A stretch of DNA of 64,000 nucleotides from Desulfosporosinus youngiae DSM 17734 (GCF_000244895.1 NZ_CM001441.1:186001-250000); one strand, 5' to 3'; counted from the first letter of the stretch, positions 8,792-18,379 are shown. Notes: generated from the letters alone by a model not told the origin. Program-made: numbers and translations.

Positions 8792-8830
8792 CATAGCAAA
8801 GGGAGCCGCAATGATGCTCTCTTTGCTATG
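8792..8830 (+). repeat. 15-bp inverted repeat after acyl-CoA synthetase gene
   Basis: CATAGCAAAGGGAGC pairs with GCTCTCTTTGCTATG (one G-U) around a 9-base loop, without a T-tract. It is followed directly by a second hairpin. Confidence 0.7.
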
Positions 8831-8840
8831 GTGTATGAAG

Positions 8841-8885
8841 GACAAAAAGGAGGTATCCTAATCTGGATGCCTCCTTTTTGTCTGC
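8841..8885. terminator. Bidirectional terminator hairpin
   Basis: An 18-bp stem (arms begin GACAAAAAGGAGG and end CCTCCTTTTTGTC, one G-U pair) with loop TAATCT. A/T tracts on both sides let it serve the acyl-CoA synthetase gene on the plus strand and the small minus-strand gene at 8957-9094. Confidence 0.75.
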
Positions 8886-8956
8886 TTTTAAGACTGCCGC
8901 TTTATATAGTGAAGGGCGTTTCTTTTAAATATACTAAATTTCGTAGTTCACCAATC

Positions 8957-9094
8957 TTACTTCTTGGATCTTAAGGCTTCTTCTTTGGATAATCCATGTC
9001 CGTCTCTTGAATCCATGCTGGGCTGATCTTCCGGACGGGATGGAATGGGCTTAGTATTAGGGTTGGCGTTTCTTTCAGGAAATTTCTTAATCAC
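8957..9094 (-). CDS. Small polar protein, 45 residues
   Basis: The minus-strand frame opens with GTG at 9094, preceded by AAGGAG, and encodes 45 residues beginning VIKKFPERNANPN and ending KEEALRSKK. It is rich in Lys, Pro, Asp and Ser and has no hydrophobic segment. I do not recognise a family; the composition would suit a small spore-associated or DNA-associated protein. Support comes from the ribosome site, the bidirectional terminator downstream (8841-8885) and the upstream palindrome at 9115-9130. A second small polar gene of the same flavour lies at 31440-31550. Confidence 0.55.
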   Translation of the reverse strand: MIKKFPERNANPNTKPIPSRPEDQPSMDSRDGHGLSKEEALRSKK

Positions 9095-9114
9095 TTTTAG
9101 GTCACTCCTTCCTA

Positions 9115-9130
9115 AGATAACCGGTTATCT
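9115..9130 (-). promoter_or_regulatory. 16-bp perfect palindrome upstream of small gene
   Basis: AGATAACCGGTTATCT is a perfect palindrome about 20 bp upstream of the minus-strand GTG start at 9094, where an operator would sit. The cognate regulator is unknown. Confidence 0.45.
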
Positions 9131-9284
9131 AATATCAACAAAACTAGTTTGCCCTTTTTACATGAGGATTACTATTTTGAATTAATAAAAGTAGCTTATG
9201 TAGAAATCTAAGGAAAGAAAACGATTGTGAATAGAAATAAGCGAGGGAGAGAAGAAGAGGGCAAAATAACAGCCTAAGAGAGTG

Positions 9285-9313
9285 TTGACACACAATATAT
9301 AGTGTGGTTAAAT
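9285..9313 (+). promoter_or_regulatory. Sigma-A promoter of nrdR-nrdJ
   Basis: TTGACA (9285-9290), a 17-bp spacer, and TTAAAT (9308-9313). The spacer contains the first NrdR box. Confidence 0.7.
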
Positions 9314-9337
9314 TCATAGGGGCACTATATGTTGGGG
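9290..9337 (+). promoter_or_regulatory. Tandem NrdR boxes
   Basis: Box 1, ACACAATATATAGTGT (9290-9305), fits the NrdR consensus ACACWATATWTWGTGT completely. Box 2, GCACTATATGTTGGGG (9322-9337), is degenerate and begins 32 bp later, three helical turns, as in other NrdR-controlled promoters. Both overlie the promoter or the 5' leader, so NrdR should repress itself and nrdJ. Confidence 0.85.
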
Positions 9338-9345
9338 GTGGAGTT

Positions 9346-9822
9346 GTGCACTGTCCATTCTGCGGAAACGAGGAAACAAAAGTTCATGATTCTCGTCAAG
9401 TTGAAGAAGGATCTGCGGTCCGTAGACGTAGGGAATGTGAACGCTGTTTGCGTCGTTTTACCACCTTTGAAAAGTTTGAGGATTCTCCCCTTGTTGTTGT
9501 AAAAAAAGAGGGGAGACGAGAAGGTTTTTCTCGCTCTAAGATGATGGCCGGTATGCTCAGGGCGTGTGAAAAACGATCGATTTCTATAGAAGAAATCGAA
9601 AACGCAGCCTTTGTGATTGAAAAGAGACTGCGTAACCGTCATGAGCGAGAGGTGTCCAGTTCAGAAGTTGGAGAAGCTGTGTTAGAGCAATTATTTAATA
9701 TGGATGAGGTTGCTTACATACGTTTTGCTTCGGTCTATCGTCAGTTCCAAGACATACAACGCTTTATGGAAGAGTTACATGAACTTATCGAGAAGCGGGG
9801 TACTATTAACAAAAGAGATTAG
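9346..9822 (+). CDS. nrdR: NrdR, ribonucleotide reductase transcriptional repressor
   Basis: This 158-residue ATP-cone repressor has the zinc ribbon CPFCGNEETKVHDSR...RRRRECERCLRRFTTFE at residues 3-50, then the ATP-cone (VVKKEGRREGFSRSKMMAGMLRACEKR). NrdR senses ATP/dATP and represses ribonucleotide reductase genes. The start is GTG 9346, giving the invariant N-terminus MHCPFC; a more upstream frame-start would lie inside the promoter. It is 11 bp before nrdJ and behind its own operator pair. Confidence 0.95.
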   Translation: MHCPFCGNEETKVHDSRQVEEGSAVRRRRECERCLRRFTTFEKFEDSPLVVVKKEGRREGFSRSKMMAGMLRACEKRSISIEEIENAAFVIEKRLRNRHEREVSSSEVGEAVLEQLFNMDEVAYIRFASVYRQFQDIQRFMEELHELIEKRGTINKRD

Positions 9823-9833
9823 TTTAAATAGTG

Positions 9834-12233
9834 ATGAAGGAAAGTTGGGGATACGAGTTGAGTTTCGTGGGACAAGCACCAAAAAACTGGCCGAAGGTTA
9901 ATTTAACGCCTAATGCACAAGTTGTATTGGCCAGAAGGTATTTAAAACAAGAAAATGGACAAGTAGTCGAAACTGCTGAGGATATGATTTATCGAGTAGC
10001 TAGTGTAGTCGCAAGGATTGAAGAGGATCTATATGGGAAGGGCAAAGAAGCAACAAAAGCTTTGGTCAAAGAATTTTATACCATGATGGCCAATCTCGAG
10101 TTTATGCCGAACTCGCCTACCCTGATGAATGCAGGGCGAGATCTTGGCCAATTGAGCGCTTGCTTTGTTCTGCCGGTTGAAGACAGCATGGAAGAGATTT
10201 TTGATGCAATAAAAAATGCGGCCATTATTCATAAATCGGGTGGAGGAACTGGTTTCAGCTTTTCTCGTTTACGCCCTAAAAACAGCATGGTTCGTTCAAC
10301 GGGTGGAGTAGCCTCCGGTCCGGTTTCTTTTATGAAAGTGTTTAATTCGGCGACGGAAGCAGTTAAACAAGGAGGTACTCGACGGGGAGCCAATATGGGA
10401 ATTCTCCGGGTGGATCATCCTGATATTATAGATTTCATTCAATGCAAAGAAGATAACAAAGAAATTACAAACTTTAATATCTCTGTTGGAATTACGAACA
10501 AATTTATGCAAGCTGTTCGAGAGGGGCGTCCTTATGATTTAATTGACCCCCATACTAACAGTACAGTCGGGCAATTATCTGCGCCGGAAATCTTTAATAA
10601 AATTGTAGATCATGCCTGGCAAAATGGAGAACCGGGGATTGTCTTTATTGATCGATTAAATGAAGGGAATCCTACCCCGTTGTTAGGGGAAATTGAAGCT
10701 ACAAATCCTTGTGGTGAGCAGCCTTTGCTTCCAAATGAAGCCTGTAATTTAGGCTCGATTAATCTAAAACTAATGGTGATCGAAAAAGACGGAAAAATGG
10801 TCATCAACTGGGAAAGACTGAGTCAAGTAACGAGACTATCTGTCCGTTTTCTGGACAACGTAATTGATGCGAATCAGTATCCTCTGCAAATTATTGAAAC
10901 AGTGGTAAAAGGGAATCGTAAAATTGGCCTAGGTGTCATGGGATTTGCAGATATGCTCATTTTGCTTCAGGCCTCGTACTCGACTGAAGACGCTGTCGAG
11001 TATGCAGAGAAAGTAATGAAATTCATTCAAACAGAAGCCCGCATTGAGTCCCAACGTTTAGCTGAAGAAAGGGGAACCTTTCCGAACTATGAAGGCTCTA
11101 TTTATGACGGAGTTATGAAACTGCGCAATGCCACTTTAACAACGATCGCTCCGACAGGAACTATTTCCATGATTTGTAGTGCTTCTAGTGGAGTAGAACC
11201 TCTCTTTGCGGTAGCTTATACTAAAACTGTGATGGATGGAACGGCCTTAGTCGAAGTTAATCCACTCTTTGAAGCCTTTGCTAAAGAATTTGGCTTTTAT
11301 TCTGAGGAACTCATGCGGAAAATCGCCGATAGAGGGACTGTCCTGGGCTTGCCTGAAGTCCCAAACTGGGTACAGGAAGTTTTTACTACAGCTCAAGAGA
11401 TTGCGCCCGAATGGCATATTCGTATTCAGGCCGCCTTTCAGAAGTATACGGATAATGCTGTTTCAAAGACCATTAATTTTGCTAACTCTGCCACACGTGA
11501 AGAAATAGCTGAGGCCTATCGATTGGCTGATGAACTGAATTGTAAAGGTTTAACCGTCTATCGCGATGGCAGTCGGGAAGAACAAGTGCTTTCCACAGGA
11601 ACTTCAGCGGGACAAAGTGAAACTGAAGAATCAAGCGAGTGGGTTATTCCAAAAACACCGTTTATTCCGGAAGTAAATACGGTTGTCCCTCGCCCGCGCC
11701 CAACGACGACTGTAGGGGTTACAGAGAAAATTAAAATTGGTTGTGGGAACCTCTATGTGAGTGTTAATGCAGACGAAAAAGGAATTTGTGAAGTCTTTAC
11801 GAATACTGGTCGTGCCGGGGGGTGTTCATCCCAATCTGAGGCAACCGCTCGTTTGATTTCTATTGCACTGCGTTCAGGCCTATCGGTCGATGCAATTACT
11901 GAGCAGGTTAAAGGAATACGCTGCCCGGCTTGTATACGACGCGAGGGGGTTAATGTCACATCTTGCCCGGATGCTATTGCTCGTGTCATTAGGAAATACA
12001 GTGAAGTTGGGATTAATTTTTCCGATGTCCAGATGAAAGCCAAGGAAACAGCGCTAGTACGTGAAGGTACCGGCCCAGATAAACCGGGGTCTGCCCCTTC
12101 AGGAAAGGTTACTGTGAAAAAGGCCCGAGCCAAAGTCGCTTCTGCGAATGCCTGCCCAGAGTGTGGTAAATCCATTAACCACGAAAGTGGCTGTGTCGTA
12201 TGCACACACTGTGGGTACTCAAAGTGTGGGTAA
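9834..12233 (+). CDS. nrdJ: Vitamin B12-dependent (class II) ribonucleotide reductase
   Basis: This 799-residue NrdJ reduces ribonucleotides to deoxyribonucleotides with adenosylcobalamin, independent of oxygen. Catalytic residues are visible: Asn291, Cys293 and Glu295 in NPCGEQ, with the redox pair Cys110 (SACF) and Cys304 (NEACNLGS). A TSCPD domain follows (VTSCPDAIARVI, near residue 705), then a C-terminal zinc-ribbon-like tail CPECGK...CTHCGYSKCG that probably relays electrons from thioredoxin. No strong Shine-Dalgarno precedes ATG 9834 (GTG 9831 is an alternative), so it may rely on coupling to nrdR 11 bp upstream. Confidence 0.95.
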   Translation: MKESWGYELSFVGQAPKNWPKVNLTPNAQVVLARRYLKQENGQVVETAEDMIYRVASVVARIEEDLYGKGKEATKALVKEFYTMMANLEFMPNSPTLMNAGRDLGQLSACFVLPVEDSMEEIFDAIKNAAIIHKSGGGTGFSFSRLRPKNSMVRSTGGVASGPVSFMKVFNSATEAVKQGGTRRGANMGILRVDHPDIIDFIQCKEDNKEITNFNISVGITNKFMQAVREGRPYDLIDPHTNSTVGQLSAPEIFNKIVDHAWQNGEPGIVFIDRLNEGNPTPLLGEIEATNPCGEQPLLPNEACNLGSINLKLMVIEKDGKMVINWERLSQVTRLSVRFLDNVIDANQYPLQIIETVVKGNRKIGLGVMGFADMLILLQASYSTEDAVEYAEKVMKFIQTEARIESQRLAEERGTFPNYEGSIYDGVMKLRNATLTTIAPTGTISMICSASSGVEPLFAVAYTKTVMDGTALVEVNPLFEAFAKEFGFYSEELMRKIADRGTVLGLPEVPNWVQEVFTTAQEIAPEWHIRIQAAFQKYTDNAVSKTINFANSATREEIAEAYRLADELNCKGLTVYRDGSREEQVLSTGTSAGQSETEESSEWVIPKTPFIPEVNTVVPRPRPTTTVGVTEKIKIGCGNLYVSVNADEKGICEVFTNTGRAGGCSSQSEATARLISIALRSGLSVDAITEQVKGIRCPACIRREGVNVTSCPDAIARVIRKYSEVGINFSDVQMKAKETALVREGTGPDKPGSAPSGKVTVKKARAKVASANACPECGKSINHESGCVVCTHCGYSKCG

Positions 12234-12283
12234 AGGGATAAATATTATAGTTCGATAATAGTATAAGGAATGCACGACTTACG

Positions 12284-12325
12284 AAAAACTTCGGACTATG
12301 TAAACCCATAGTCCGAAGTTTTTAA
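12284..12325. terminator. Terminator after nrdJ
   Basis: A perfect 17-bp stem, AAAAACTTCGGACTATG with its complement, around TAAACC, flanked by A and T runs. It can also stop the minus-strand ung transcript. Confidence 0.88.
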
Positions 12326-12421
12326 ATTCTAATTATGTAAATCATAGGATTAAGTCTTAAAAGTAGACTTCAACATCTATAGGAAAGCTTATCAAAGCCT
12401 GGATAGTCAGCGATTATTGAA

Positions 12422-13087
12422 TTATTCGATCTGCCAGTCAATGGGGACTCTATTATTAGAGATTAAAAAGTTATTTGCTCGGGAAAACGGTTTACTTCCG
12501 AAAAAACCTCTGCTGGCAGATAAGGGGCTTGGATGAGCAGATTCGATGATTAAATGATGGGGATTGGTAATAAGCCTCTTCTTAGAACGAGCATTATTAC
12601 CCCATAAAATAAAGACCACAGGATCACTTTTATCGTTAACTAACGAAATGATTCTATCTGTAAAGATCTCCCAACCCTTGTTTTGATGAGAATTGGGCTT
12701 TCCGGCTTCAACGGTAAGTGAAGTATTGAGGAGCAATACACCCTGTTCTGCCCATTTTCGAAGTGAGCCATGTTTAGGTATTTTACACCCTAGGTCGGAC
12801 TGGAGTTCTTTGAATATATTCTGAAGTGATTTGGGAAAGGGTACTCCAATATTAACAGAAAAACTAAGTCCCATTCCCTGGCCAACATTAGGATAGGGGT
12901 CTTGTCCCAAAATGACTGCTTTAGTATTTTCGTATGAGGTAAAGACCAAAGCGTTAAATACATCTTCCTTCTTAGGGAAGATCTGTTTATGTCGATATTC
13001 GTTTTTTACCCAAGCTAATAATTGAAGATAATAGTCCTTTTTTATTTCATCATCAAGTAGTCTTTTCCAATCCGCTTGTACTGCCAT
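12422..13087 (-). CDS. ung: Uracil-DNA glycosylase, family 1
   Basis: This 221-residue family-1 UDG excises uracil from DNA for base excision repair. Motif GQDPYP contains the water-activating Asp, LLLNTSLTVEAGKPNSH follows, and HPSPLSASRGFFGS is the DNA-intercalating loop. I prefer the ATG at 13087 (MAVQADWKRLLDDE), which gives the usual family N-terminus and has AAAAGGA 8 bases upstream; an in-frame ATG at 13129 with its own AAAGGA is also possible and would add 14 residues. It is convergent with nrdJ and divergent from sbcD. Confidence 0.93.
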   Translation of the reverse strand: MAVQADWKRLLDDEIKKDYYLQLLAWVKNEYRHKQIFPKKEDVFNALVFTSYENTKAVILGQDPYPNVGQGMGLSFSVNIGVPFPKSLQNIFKELQSDLGCKIPKHGSLRKWAEQGVLLLNTSLTVEAGKPNSHQNKGWEIFTDRIISLVNDKSDPVVFILWGNNARSKKRLITNPHHLIIESAHPSPLSASRGFFGSKPFSRANNFLISNNRVPIDWQIE

Positions 13088-13310
13088 GGCTTCTATTCCT
13101 TTTCTCGTTACTGATTGATTTGTAACCATTTTAATCCTTTGAATAAGGATAACATATAGTTCGATCCTAATCTATATGCTGCAGAAGCATGTATAGAAAA
13201 TTTCTCAGGGGTGTATAGCTTTGCCTGTTTCTAAAAAAGACCACAATTTTTTGGCTGGGAAATGCTCTATAATGAAACTATAGAGATAGTATGAAAGGAG
13301 CTAGTAACTA

Positions 13311-14600
13311 ATGAGGATTTTACACACCTCGGATTGGCACCTTGGACGTACGCTTGAGGGGCGCAGCCGGATTGAGGAACAAGTGAAGTTTATTAATGAA
13401 CTTTGCAGGATTGTGGAAGATGAAGCAGTGGATCTTGTTTTGATTGCGGGCGACGTTTTCGATACAGTTAATCCTCCTGCCATTGCAGAAGAACTTTTTT
13501 ATGATGCTTTAAATCGGTTGTCGGCCGGCGGAACCCGGGCCGTAGCGGCAATCGCCGGGAATCACGACAATCCGGAGAGACTTTGTGCGTCGAGCCCTCT
13601 TGCGGTGCGGAATGGAATAACATTATACGGCCTTCCCAGAGAGATATTGACGCCTAGTCCTACTTTCTTAGCCCAGTCGAATCAGAGAAGGGTTACAAGA
13701 GTCGCCGCTGGCCAAGGGTGGGCGGAGTTACATATTCCTAGCTGTCCTGATCCGGCCATTGTTGCTATGTTGCCGTACCCTTCTGAGTCCAGACTTAATG
13801 AAGTTCTAACTGAAAGCTTAGATGAAGAAATCCTTCGTGCAGAATACTCTAAACGAGTGCAGCAGCTATTCTCCTCCTTTGGGCAGCACTTTCGACCAGA
13901 TGCGGTCAATCTCGGTATGAGTCATCTCTTTGTCCGAGGCGGGCTGGAGTCTGAGTCAGAGCGTCCAATTCAATTGGGAAGTGCTCCCACTGTCGAAGCG
14001 GAGGCGATGCCCATTGGTGCACAATATGTTGCCCTTGGTCATTTACACCGTGCTCAGGCGGTCAAAGGGACAGCTGTACCAACTCGTTATTCTGGTTCTC
14101 CGTTAGCCTATAGTTTTTCAGAAACAGGGTATGCCAAATCCGTAATTCTTGTCGAGGCTTTTCCCGGTCAAGAGGTGACGACCCGGGAAATCTTCTTAAG
14201 CGCCGGTTATCCTCTTGTCAAATGGCAGGCTAAAGAGGGATTGGGTCAAGTACAGCAGTGGATCGATGAGGGCAGGGATTTTAATGCCTGGATTGATTTA
14301 GAGGTCTTTGTGACAAATGCACTTCAGCCTCAGGATATCCATAATCTGCGCCAGCGGAGGGAACGTCTTATTAATATCCGTCCCGTTTTTCCTGAAACCG
14401 AGAAGCTCGCTGCGGAAGCTCGCTCAAAACTGCCTATTGATGAGCTTTTTCGTAAATTTTACCAGGAGCGAATGGGCGGAGCAGAGCCGGAGCAGGAATT
14501 GGTCAGTTTATTCTTATCCTTGATTGATTCAGACAAAGCTACACTTTCGGAAGGCATTAAGACACAAAGAAGAGGGGATGAGGAGGCGGAAACAGCATGA
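13311..14600 (+). CDS. sbcD: SbcD, nuclease subunit of SbcCD exonuclease
   Basis: This 429-residue Mre11-type phosphoesterase has metal-binding motifs in order: DWHLG (residue 8), GDVFD (about 50), GNHDNPE (about 83), and GHLHRAQ (about 243). With SbcC it cleaves hairpins and processes double-strand ends. A -10 element TATAAT (13268-13273) lies 38 bp upstream of ATG 13311, and AAAGGAG precedes the start. It overlaps sbcC by 4 bp (ATGA). Confidence 0.95.
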   Translation: MRILHTSDWHLGRTLEGRSRIEEQVKFINELCRIVEDEAVDLVLIAGDVFDTVNPPAIAEELFYDALNRLSAGGTRAVAAIAGNHDNPERLCASSPLAVRNGITLYGLPREILTPSPTFLAQSNQRRVTRVAAGQGWAELHIPSCPDPAIVAMLPYPSESRLNEVLTESLDEEILRAEYSKRVQQLFSSFGQHFRPDAVNLGMSHLFVRGGLESESERPIQLGSAPTVEAEAMPIGAQYVALGHLHRAQAVKGTAVPTRYSGSPLAYSFSETGYAKSVILVEAFPGQEVTTREIFLSAGYPLVKWQAKEGLGQVQQWIDEGRDFNAWIDLEVFVTNALQPQDIHNLRQRRERLINIRPVFPETEKLAAEARSKLPIDELFRKFYQERMGGAEPEQELVSLFLSLIDSDKATLSEGIKTQRRGDEEAETA

Positions 14601-17600
14601 GGCCGATTTACTTAAGAATAGCTGGTTTGAACAGCTTTAGAGAAGCTCAGGAAATAGATTTTGCAAAATTATGTGAAACCGGCGTGTTTGGGATTTTTGG
14701 TTCAACTGGCAGCGGAAAATCGACAATCCTTGATGCCATCACCTTGGCCCTATACGGAACCGTCGAACGGGCGGCTAACAATACCCAGGGAATTCTTAAT
14801 CATGCGGAAGTTCAACTTAGTGTAGAATATACCTTCTCATTAGCTGAAGGGGATCAACGGACAACTTACCGTGCAGAAAGGGCTTATCGACGCTCTGGAG
14901 AGCGTACGGTTAAAGCTTCGACTTGTCGATTTGTTAAAATAGTTGATGAAGTTGAAACGGTCTTGGCCTCCAAGGCCGATGAGATGACTAAACAAATCGA
15001 AGCGGTGTTAGGTCTTAATGTTCAGGATTTTACGCGAGCCGTGGTTCTTCCTCAGGGTAAATTTGCAGAGTTTCTTACAATTAAACCTAAGGATAGACGG
15101 CTAATGTTAGAACGGCTATTTTCCCTTGAAGCCTATGGAAGGGAACTAACAGCTCGTCTTACAGAAATGATGGAGAATACCAGATTCAACCTAAACGGTG
15201 TAGAACAAAGGCAACAGGGTTTGGGAGATGCGTCGGCAGAGCGGGTTAAAGAAGCAGAGGCTAATTTAAAAAGTATTGCTGCAAAGTCTGAAGAGATTTC
15301 CAAAGAGTTATATAATTTAAACATCCAGTATGACGAAGCAAAGATGATCTGGAGTCTTCAAGAGCAGCTGCAGCACCTTAAGCACGAAGAGGCCGGGCTG
15401 ATGCTGCAAAATCCAAACATTACTAAACTTGAGGAACGCTTAGGCCTAGCTGGACGTGCAGAATCAATTCGGTCACTCCTGGAGGAAATAACAGTATCAG
15501 AACAGCGATTTAAAGAGGCCAGAGATCAGGCCGAAGACTCAGATAAGCAGCTTATTGCGGCCAAGCTCGATAAGGAAACTGCCGAAGGTAAATGGTTTGC
15601 CGCAAATCAAAAACGGCAAGAGACCGAACCTTTCTGTCTGCGCAGATTAGAACAACTTGAGCAAGCCAAAGAACTGGAAAGTGAGATTCAAGCACGGCAA
15701 GGACGCTTAAATGAAGCACGTCTCAAATACAGCGTGCTTGACCGAACTCGGAAGGAATTAGAGCAAACGATTAAAGTCGCTAGCGATAGAAAAGCAGAGA
15801 TTCAAAAACAGCAACAAGATGTAAAGAATCATATTAACCAAATTACAGTCGATCCTGCCCAAAGGAGGCGGGTTAATGAGTCTGCCCAAACCTTAGAAGG
15901 GTATGAGATGGTCGCTAAGCAAGTGGAGGGCTTGCAAAAGGACTTGGACAGAAATTTATCTGAAATTGAAGAGCGGCAATTAGAATTGCAGATGGCTCAA
16001 GGGGATGTTCATACTGCGCAGAGGATAGTAAGGCAACTGAAAGAGACCTTGATGGGGACGCACCAAGACCCACCCATTCAGGAGGAAATCTTAAGTCAAC
16101 AAGCTCAAGGATTGGAACGTGATCGGCATAAGATCGCTAATATTGAGCGTGCTGAGCAGGAAGAACTCGAAGAACAAGAGCGGTTGCACATAATCTTGGA
16201 GGGCTGCCGAAAATCAGAAGCTGATATAGAAATTAAGCAAAAGGCCATGGATAAGATTTCGAAAGCTGTTAGCGATTTAACATTATTTGTTGAGAGAAAA
16301 ACGGCTGAAGTGGAAGAGCTAAAGCGAGAAAACCTTGCTGGGTTACTGGTTGAAAACTTGGTAGAAGGTGAAACGTGCCCGGTTTGTGGTTCAATTCACC
16401 ATCCCAAACCTGCTCAGAGATTGGAAAATGAGAGGATGGACAAGGCGAGGATTGAACTTGAGCGGGCTTCAATAGAACTCCGGAATGGGGAAAGGGAAAG
16501 TGCGGAAGCTAAGACTGCTCTTGCCGTAGCTAAGGTTCAGATGTCGTCCCAAAAAGAGTTGATGCAAAAACAAACAGATCTTGTTGCGGCCAAAGGACGT
16601 GCTGTAGTTGCTTATCGTGAGGAATTGACTGAGGCAGACCGCAATAAGAATCTTCACACTCTAAAGGCCGAGCTTATTGAACAAGAAAATAAGTTAGCTA
16701 ACCAACGACGGGTCTTGAACTTGTGGAGAACGGATCAAGAAAAATGGAACCGGCAGTTGGAGGATGCCCAGCAAAAGCTAGCTGAAGCAGAAAAAATGCT
16801 GCATAAAACGGGTGCCCAAATTGCAACGTTAGAGGGAGTGGGAAAAGAGCTTCGCAATCGTCTAAACCAACTGCTGGATGATAAAAAACAGCGAAAAGAT
16901 GTTTTAGATAATTTGCGTGGTGAGATTGGGATAAACGATATCGTGATACTGCAAAAGCAATACGCAAACTGGGATGAGTTATTAAGCGCTTTAAATCAGA
17001 AATTGACTGGGTTTGAGAAAGAGCTGCGGAAAGAGGACGAGGCTCTGGAGGGATTCGCTCGGGAAAAGACCAACTGTGAACTGGAACTCCAAAATCTAAA
17101 AACTGTAGGTACAGAAGCGGCGCGTGATTTAGAAGAACTTCAGAAGAAATGGGATACGTTAACTGAAGGAAAGCCCGCTAATGAACGAATTGAGCAAGTT
17201 AAACACGACTTGTCCCTTGTAACAGGGACGGAAGAAGCATTTAAGCAGGCTTATGAGCAGGCTAAAGAGGTATGCAAACAGGCGGAACAAACTCAGGCAG
17301 TCAGCTATAAAACCCTGGAGTTAACTCAAGAAGGGTTTAAAATAGCTCAGAGAAAGCTGGACTTGGGTCTTCAGACAGCAAAATTTGCGACTGCGGCAGC
17401 GGCCCAAAGTGCCTTATGTGAAGGCTCGGAGCGGTTAAAAATGGAACAGACTATTTCAAGCTATCGACAAAACGTATTGGTCAATAAACAAAAACGGGAC
17501 GATGTGGAAGAGATACTTAACGGGCGATGTCTTCTTCCCGAGGAATGGCTGGCTTGGCCGGTTCGGCTCAAGAAACTTCAAGAGGCTCATACTGAAGTCA

Positions 17601-18211
17601 GCGAACAGCGGGGTGCCGGCCAACAAAGGCTGGAAAAACTCAAAGCCGCCCATGAAGAATGGATGCGCTTGGAATGTGAACGAAGCTCCCTTAACCACCA
17701 CCAAAATTTACTCAAAACCTTACAGACGGTTTTCAAAGGAAGTGCTTTTGTTGAATTCATTGCGCAAGAACAATTAACCAATGTATCTCTCCATGCATCT
17801 GAACGTTTGAAACAGTTAACCAACCAACGTTATGCTTTGGAAGTCGATGCTGAGGGTGGATTTATTATGCGTGACGATGCTAACGGTGGAGTACGCCGTC
17901 CTGTAAGCAGTCTATCAGGTGGAGAAACCTTCCTAACCGCGTTAGCCCTTGCCTTGGCATTATCTACCCAGATCCAGCTCCGTGGAGAATCGCCTTTGGA
18001 GTTTTTTTTCCTCGATGAAGGGTTTGGAACGCTGGATGCGAATCTTCTGGAGAATGTGATGAATACACTTGAGAAACTTCGCCTGCAAAACCTAACGATT
18101 GGTATTATCAGTCACGTGCCGGAACTAAAAAATCGCCTTTCTCGCAGATTGATCCTTACTCCCGCTCAGGATGGCGGGAGTGGGAGCAAGGTTAGACTGG
18201 AAATGGCTTAG
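14597..18211 (+). CDS. sbcC: SbcC, SMC-like ATPase subunit of SbcCD
   Basis: This 1204-residue Rad50-like ATPase has Walker A GSTGSGKST at residues 35-43, a long coiled-coil region interrupted near residue 593 by the zinc-hook CPVCG, and C-terminal ABC signature SSLSGGE plus Walker B FFFLDEGFGTLD. It tethers DNA ends and drives the SbcD nuclease. Length is somewhat above the E. coli protein, with the difference lying in the coiled coils. It is coupled to sbcD by a start/stop overlap. Confidence 0.95.
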   Translation: MRPIYLRIAGLNSFREAQEIDFAKLCETGVFGIFGSTGSGKSTILDAITLALYGTVERAANNTQGILNHAEVQLSVEYTFSLAEGDQRTTYRAERAYRRSGERTVKASTCRFVKIVDEVETVLASKADEMTKQIEAVLGLNVQDFTRAVVLPQGKFAEFLTIKPKDRRLMLERLFSLEAYGRELTARLTEMMENTRFNLNGVEQRQQGLGDASAERVKEAEANLKSIAAKSEEISKELYNLNIQYDEAKMIWSLQEQLQHLKHEEAGLMLQNPNITKLEERLGLAGRAESIRSLLEEITVSEQRFKEARDQAEDSDKQLIAAKLDKETAEGKWFAANQKRQETEPFCLRRLEQLEQAKELESEIQARQGRLNEARLKYSVLDRTRKELEQTIKVASDRKAEIQKQQQDVKNHINQITVDPAQRRRVNESAQTLEGYEMVAKQVEGLQKDLDRNLSEIEERQLELQMAQGDVHTAQRIVRQLKETLMGTHQDPPIQEEILSQQAQGLERDRHKIANIERAEQEELEEQERLHIILEGCRKSEADIEIKQKAMDKISKAVSDLTLFVERKTAEVEELKRENLAGLLVENLVEGETCPVCGSIHHPKPAQRLENERMDKARIELERASIELRNGERESAEAKTALAVAKVQMSSQKELMQKQTDLVAAKGRAVVAYREELTEADRNKNLHTLKAELIEQENKLANQRRVLNLWRTDQEKWNRQLEDAQQKLAEAEKMLHKTGAQIATLEGVGKELRNRLNQLLDDKKQRKDVLDNLRGEIGINDIVILQKQYANWDELLSALNQKLTGFEKELRKEDEALEGFAREKTNCELELQNLKTVGTEAARDLEELQKKWDTLTEGKPANERIEQVKHDLSLVTGTEEAFKQAYEQAKEVCKQAEQTQAVSYKTLELTQEGFKIAQRKLDLGLQTAKFATAAAAQSALCEGSERLKMEQTISSYRQNVLVNKQKRDDVEEILNGRCLLPEEWLAWPVRLKKLQEAHTEVSEQRGAGQQRLEKLKAAHEEWMRLECERSSLNHHQNLLKTLQTVFKGSAFVEFIAQEQLTNVSLHASERLKQLTNQRYALEVDAEGGFIMRDDANGGVRRPVSSLSGGETFLTALALALALSTQIQLRGESPLEFFFLDEGFGTLDANLLENVMNTLEKLRLQNLTIGIISHVPELKNRLSRRLILTPAQDGGSGSKVRLEMA

Positions 18212-18288
18212 AGAGCTAATATAACTAGTATTATCAAAGATCCTTTTATTCACATTAATTATTTTTTATCTAATTTGAAAATTTAGTA

Positions 18289-18343
18289 TTGACTAAAGTA
18301 TAAAAAAAGATCATACTACAGAAAAGATTAAAACATAGTTTTA
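18289..18343 (+). promoter_or_regulatory. Promoter and IclR-type box before the iclR gene
   Basis: TTGACT (18289-18294), 17 bp, CATACT (18312-18317). The perfect palindrome TAAAACATAGTTTTA (18329-18343) begins just after the expected start point. It follows the pattern TRAAAC-N3-GTTTYA seen at two other promoters of this island, suggesting autoregulation. Confidence 0.55.
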
Positions 18344-18379
18344 TATATTGAAACTTATTCCAGATTGGAGGATCTACCC

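Noticed and set aside
8841-8882. Hairpin arm CCTCCTTTTTG resembling the 3' end of 16S rRNA (anti-Shine-Dalgarno)
   Set aside because: The match is short and explained by a terminator stem containing an AAGGAGG-like arm; no rRNA sequence flanks it.
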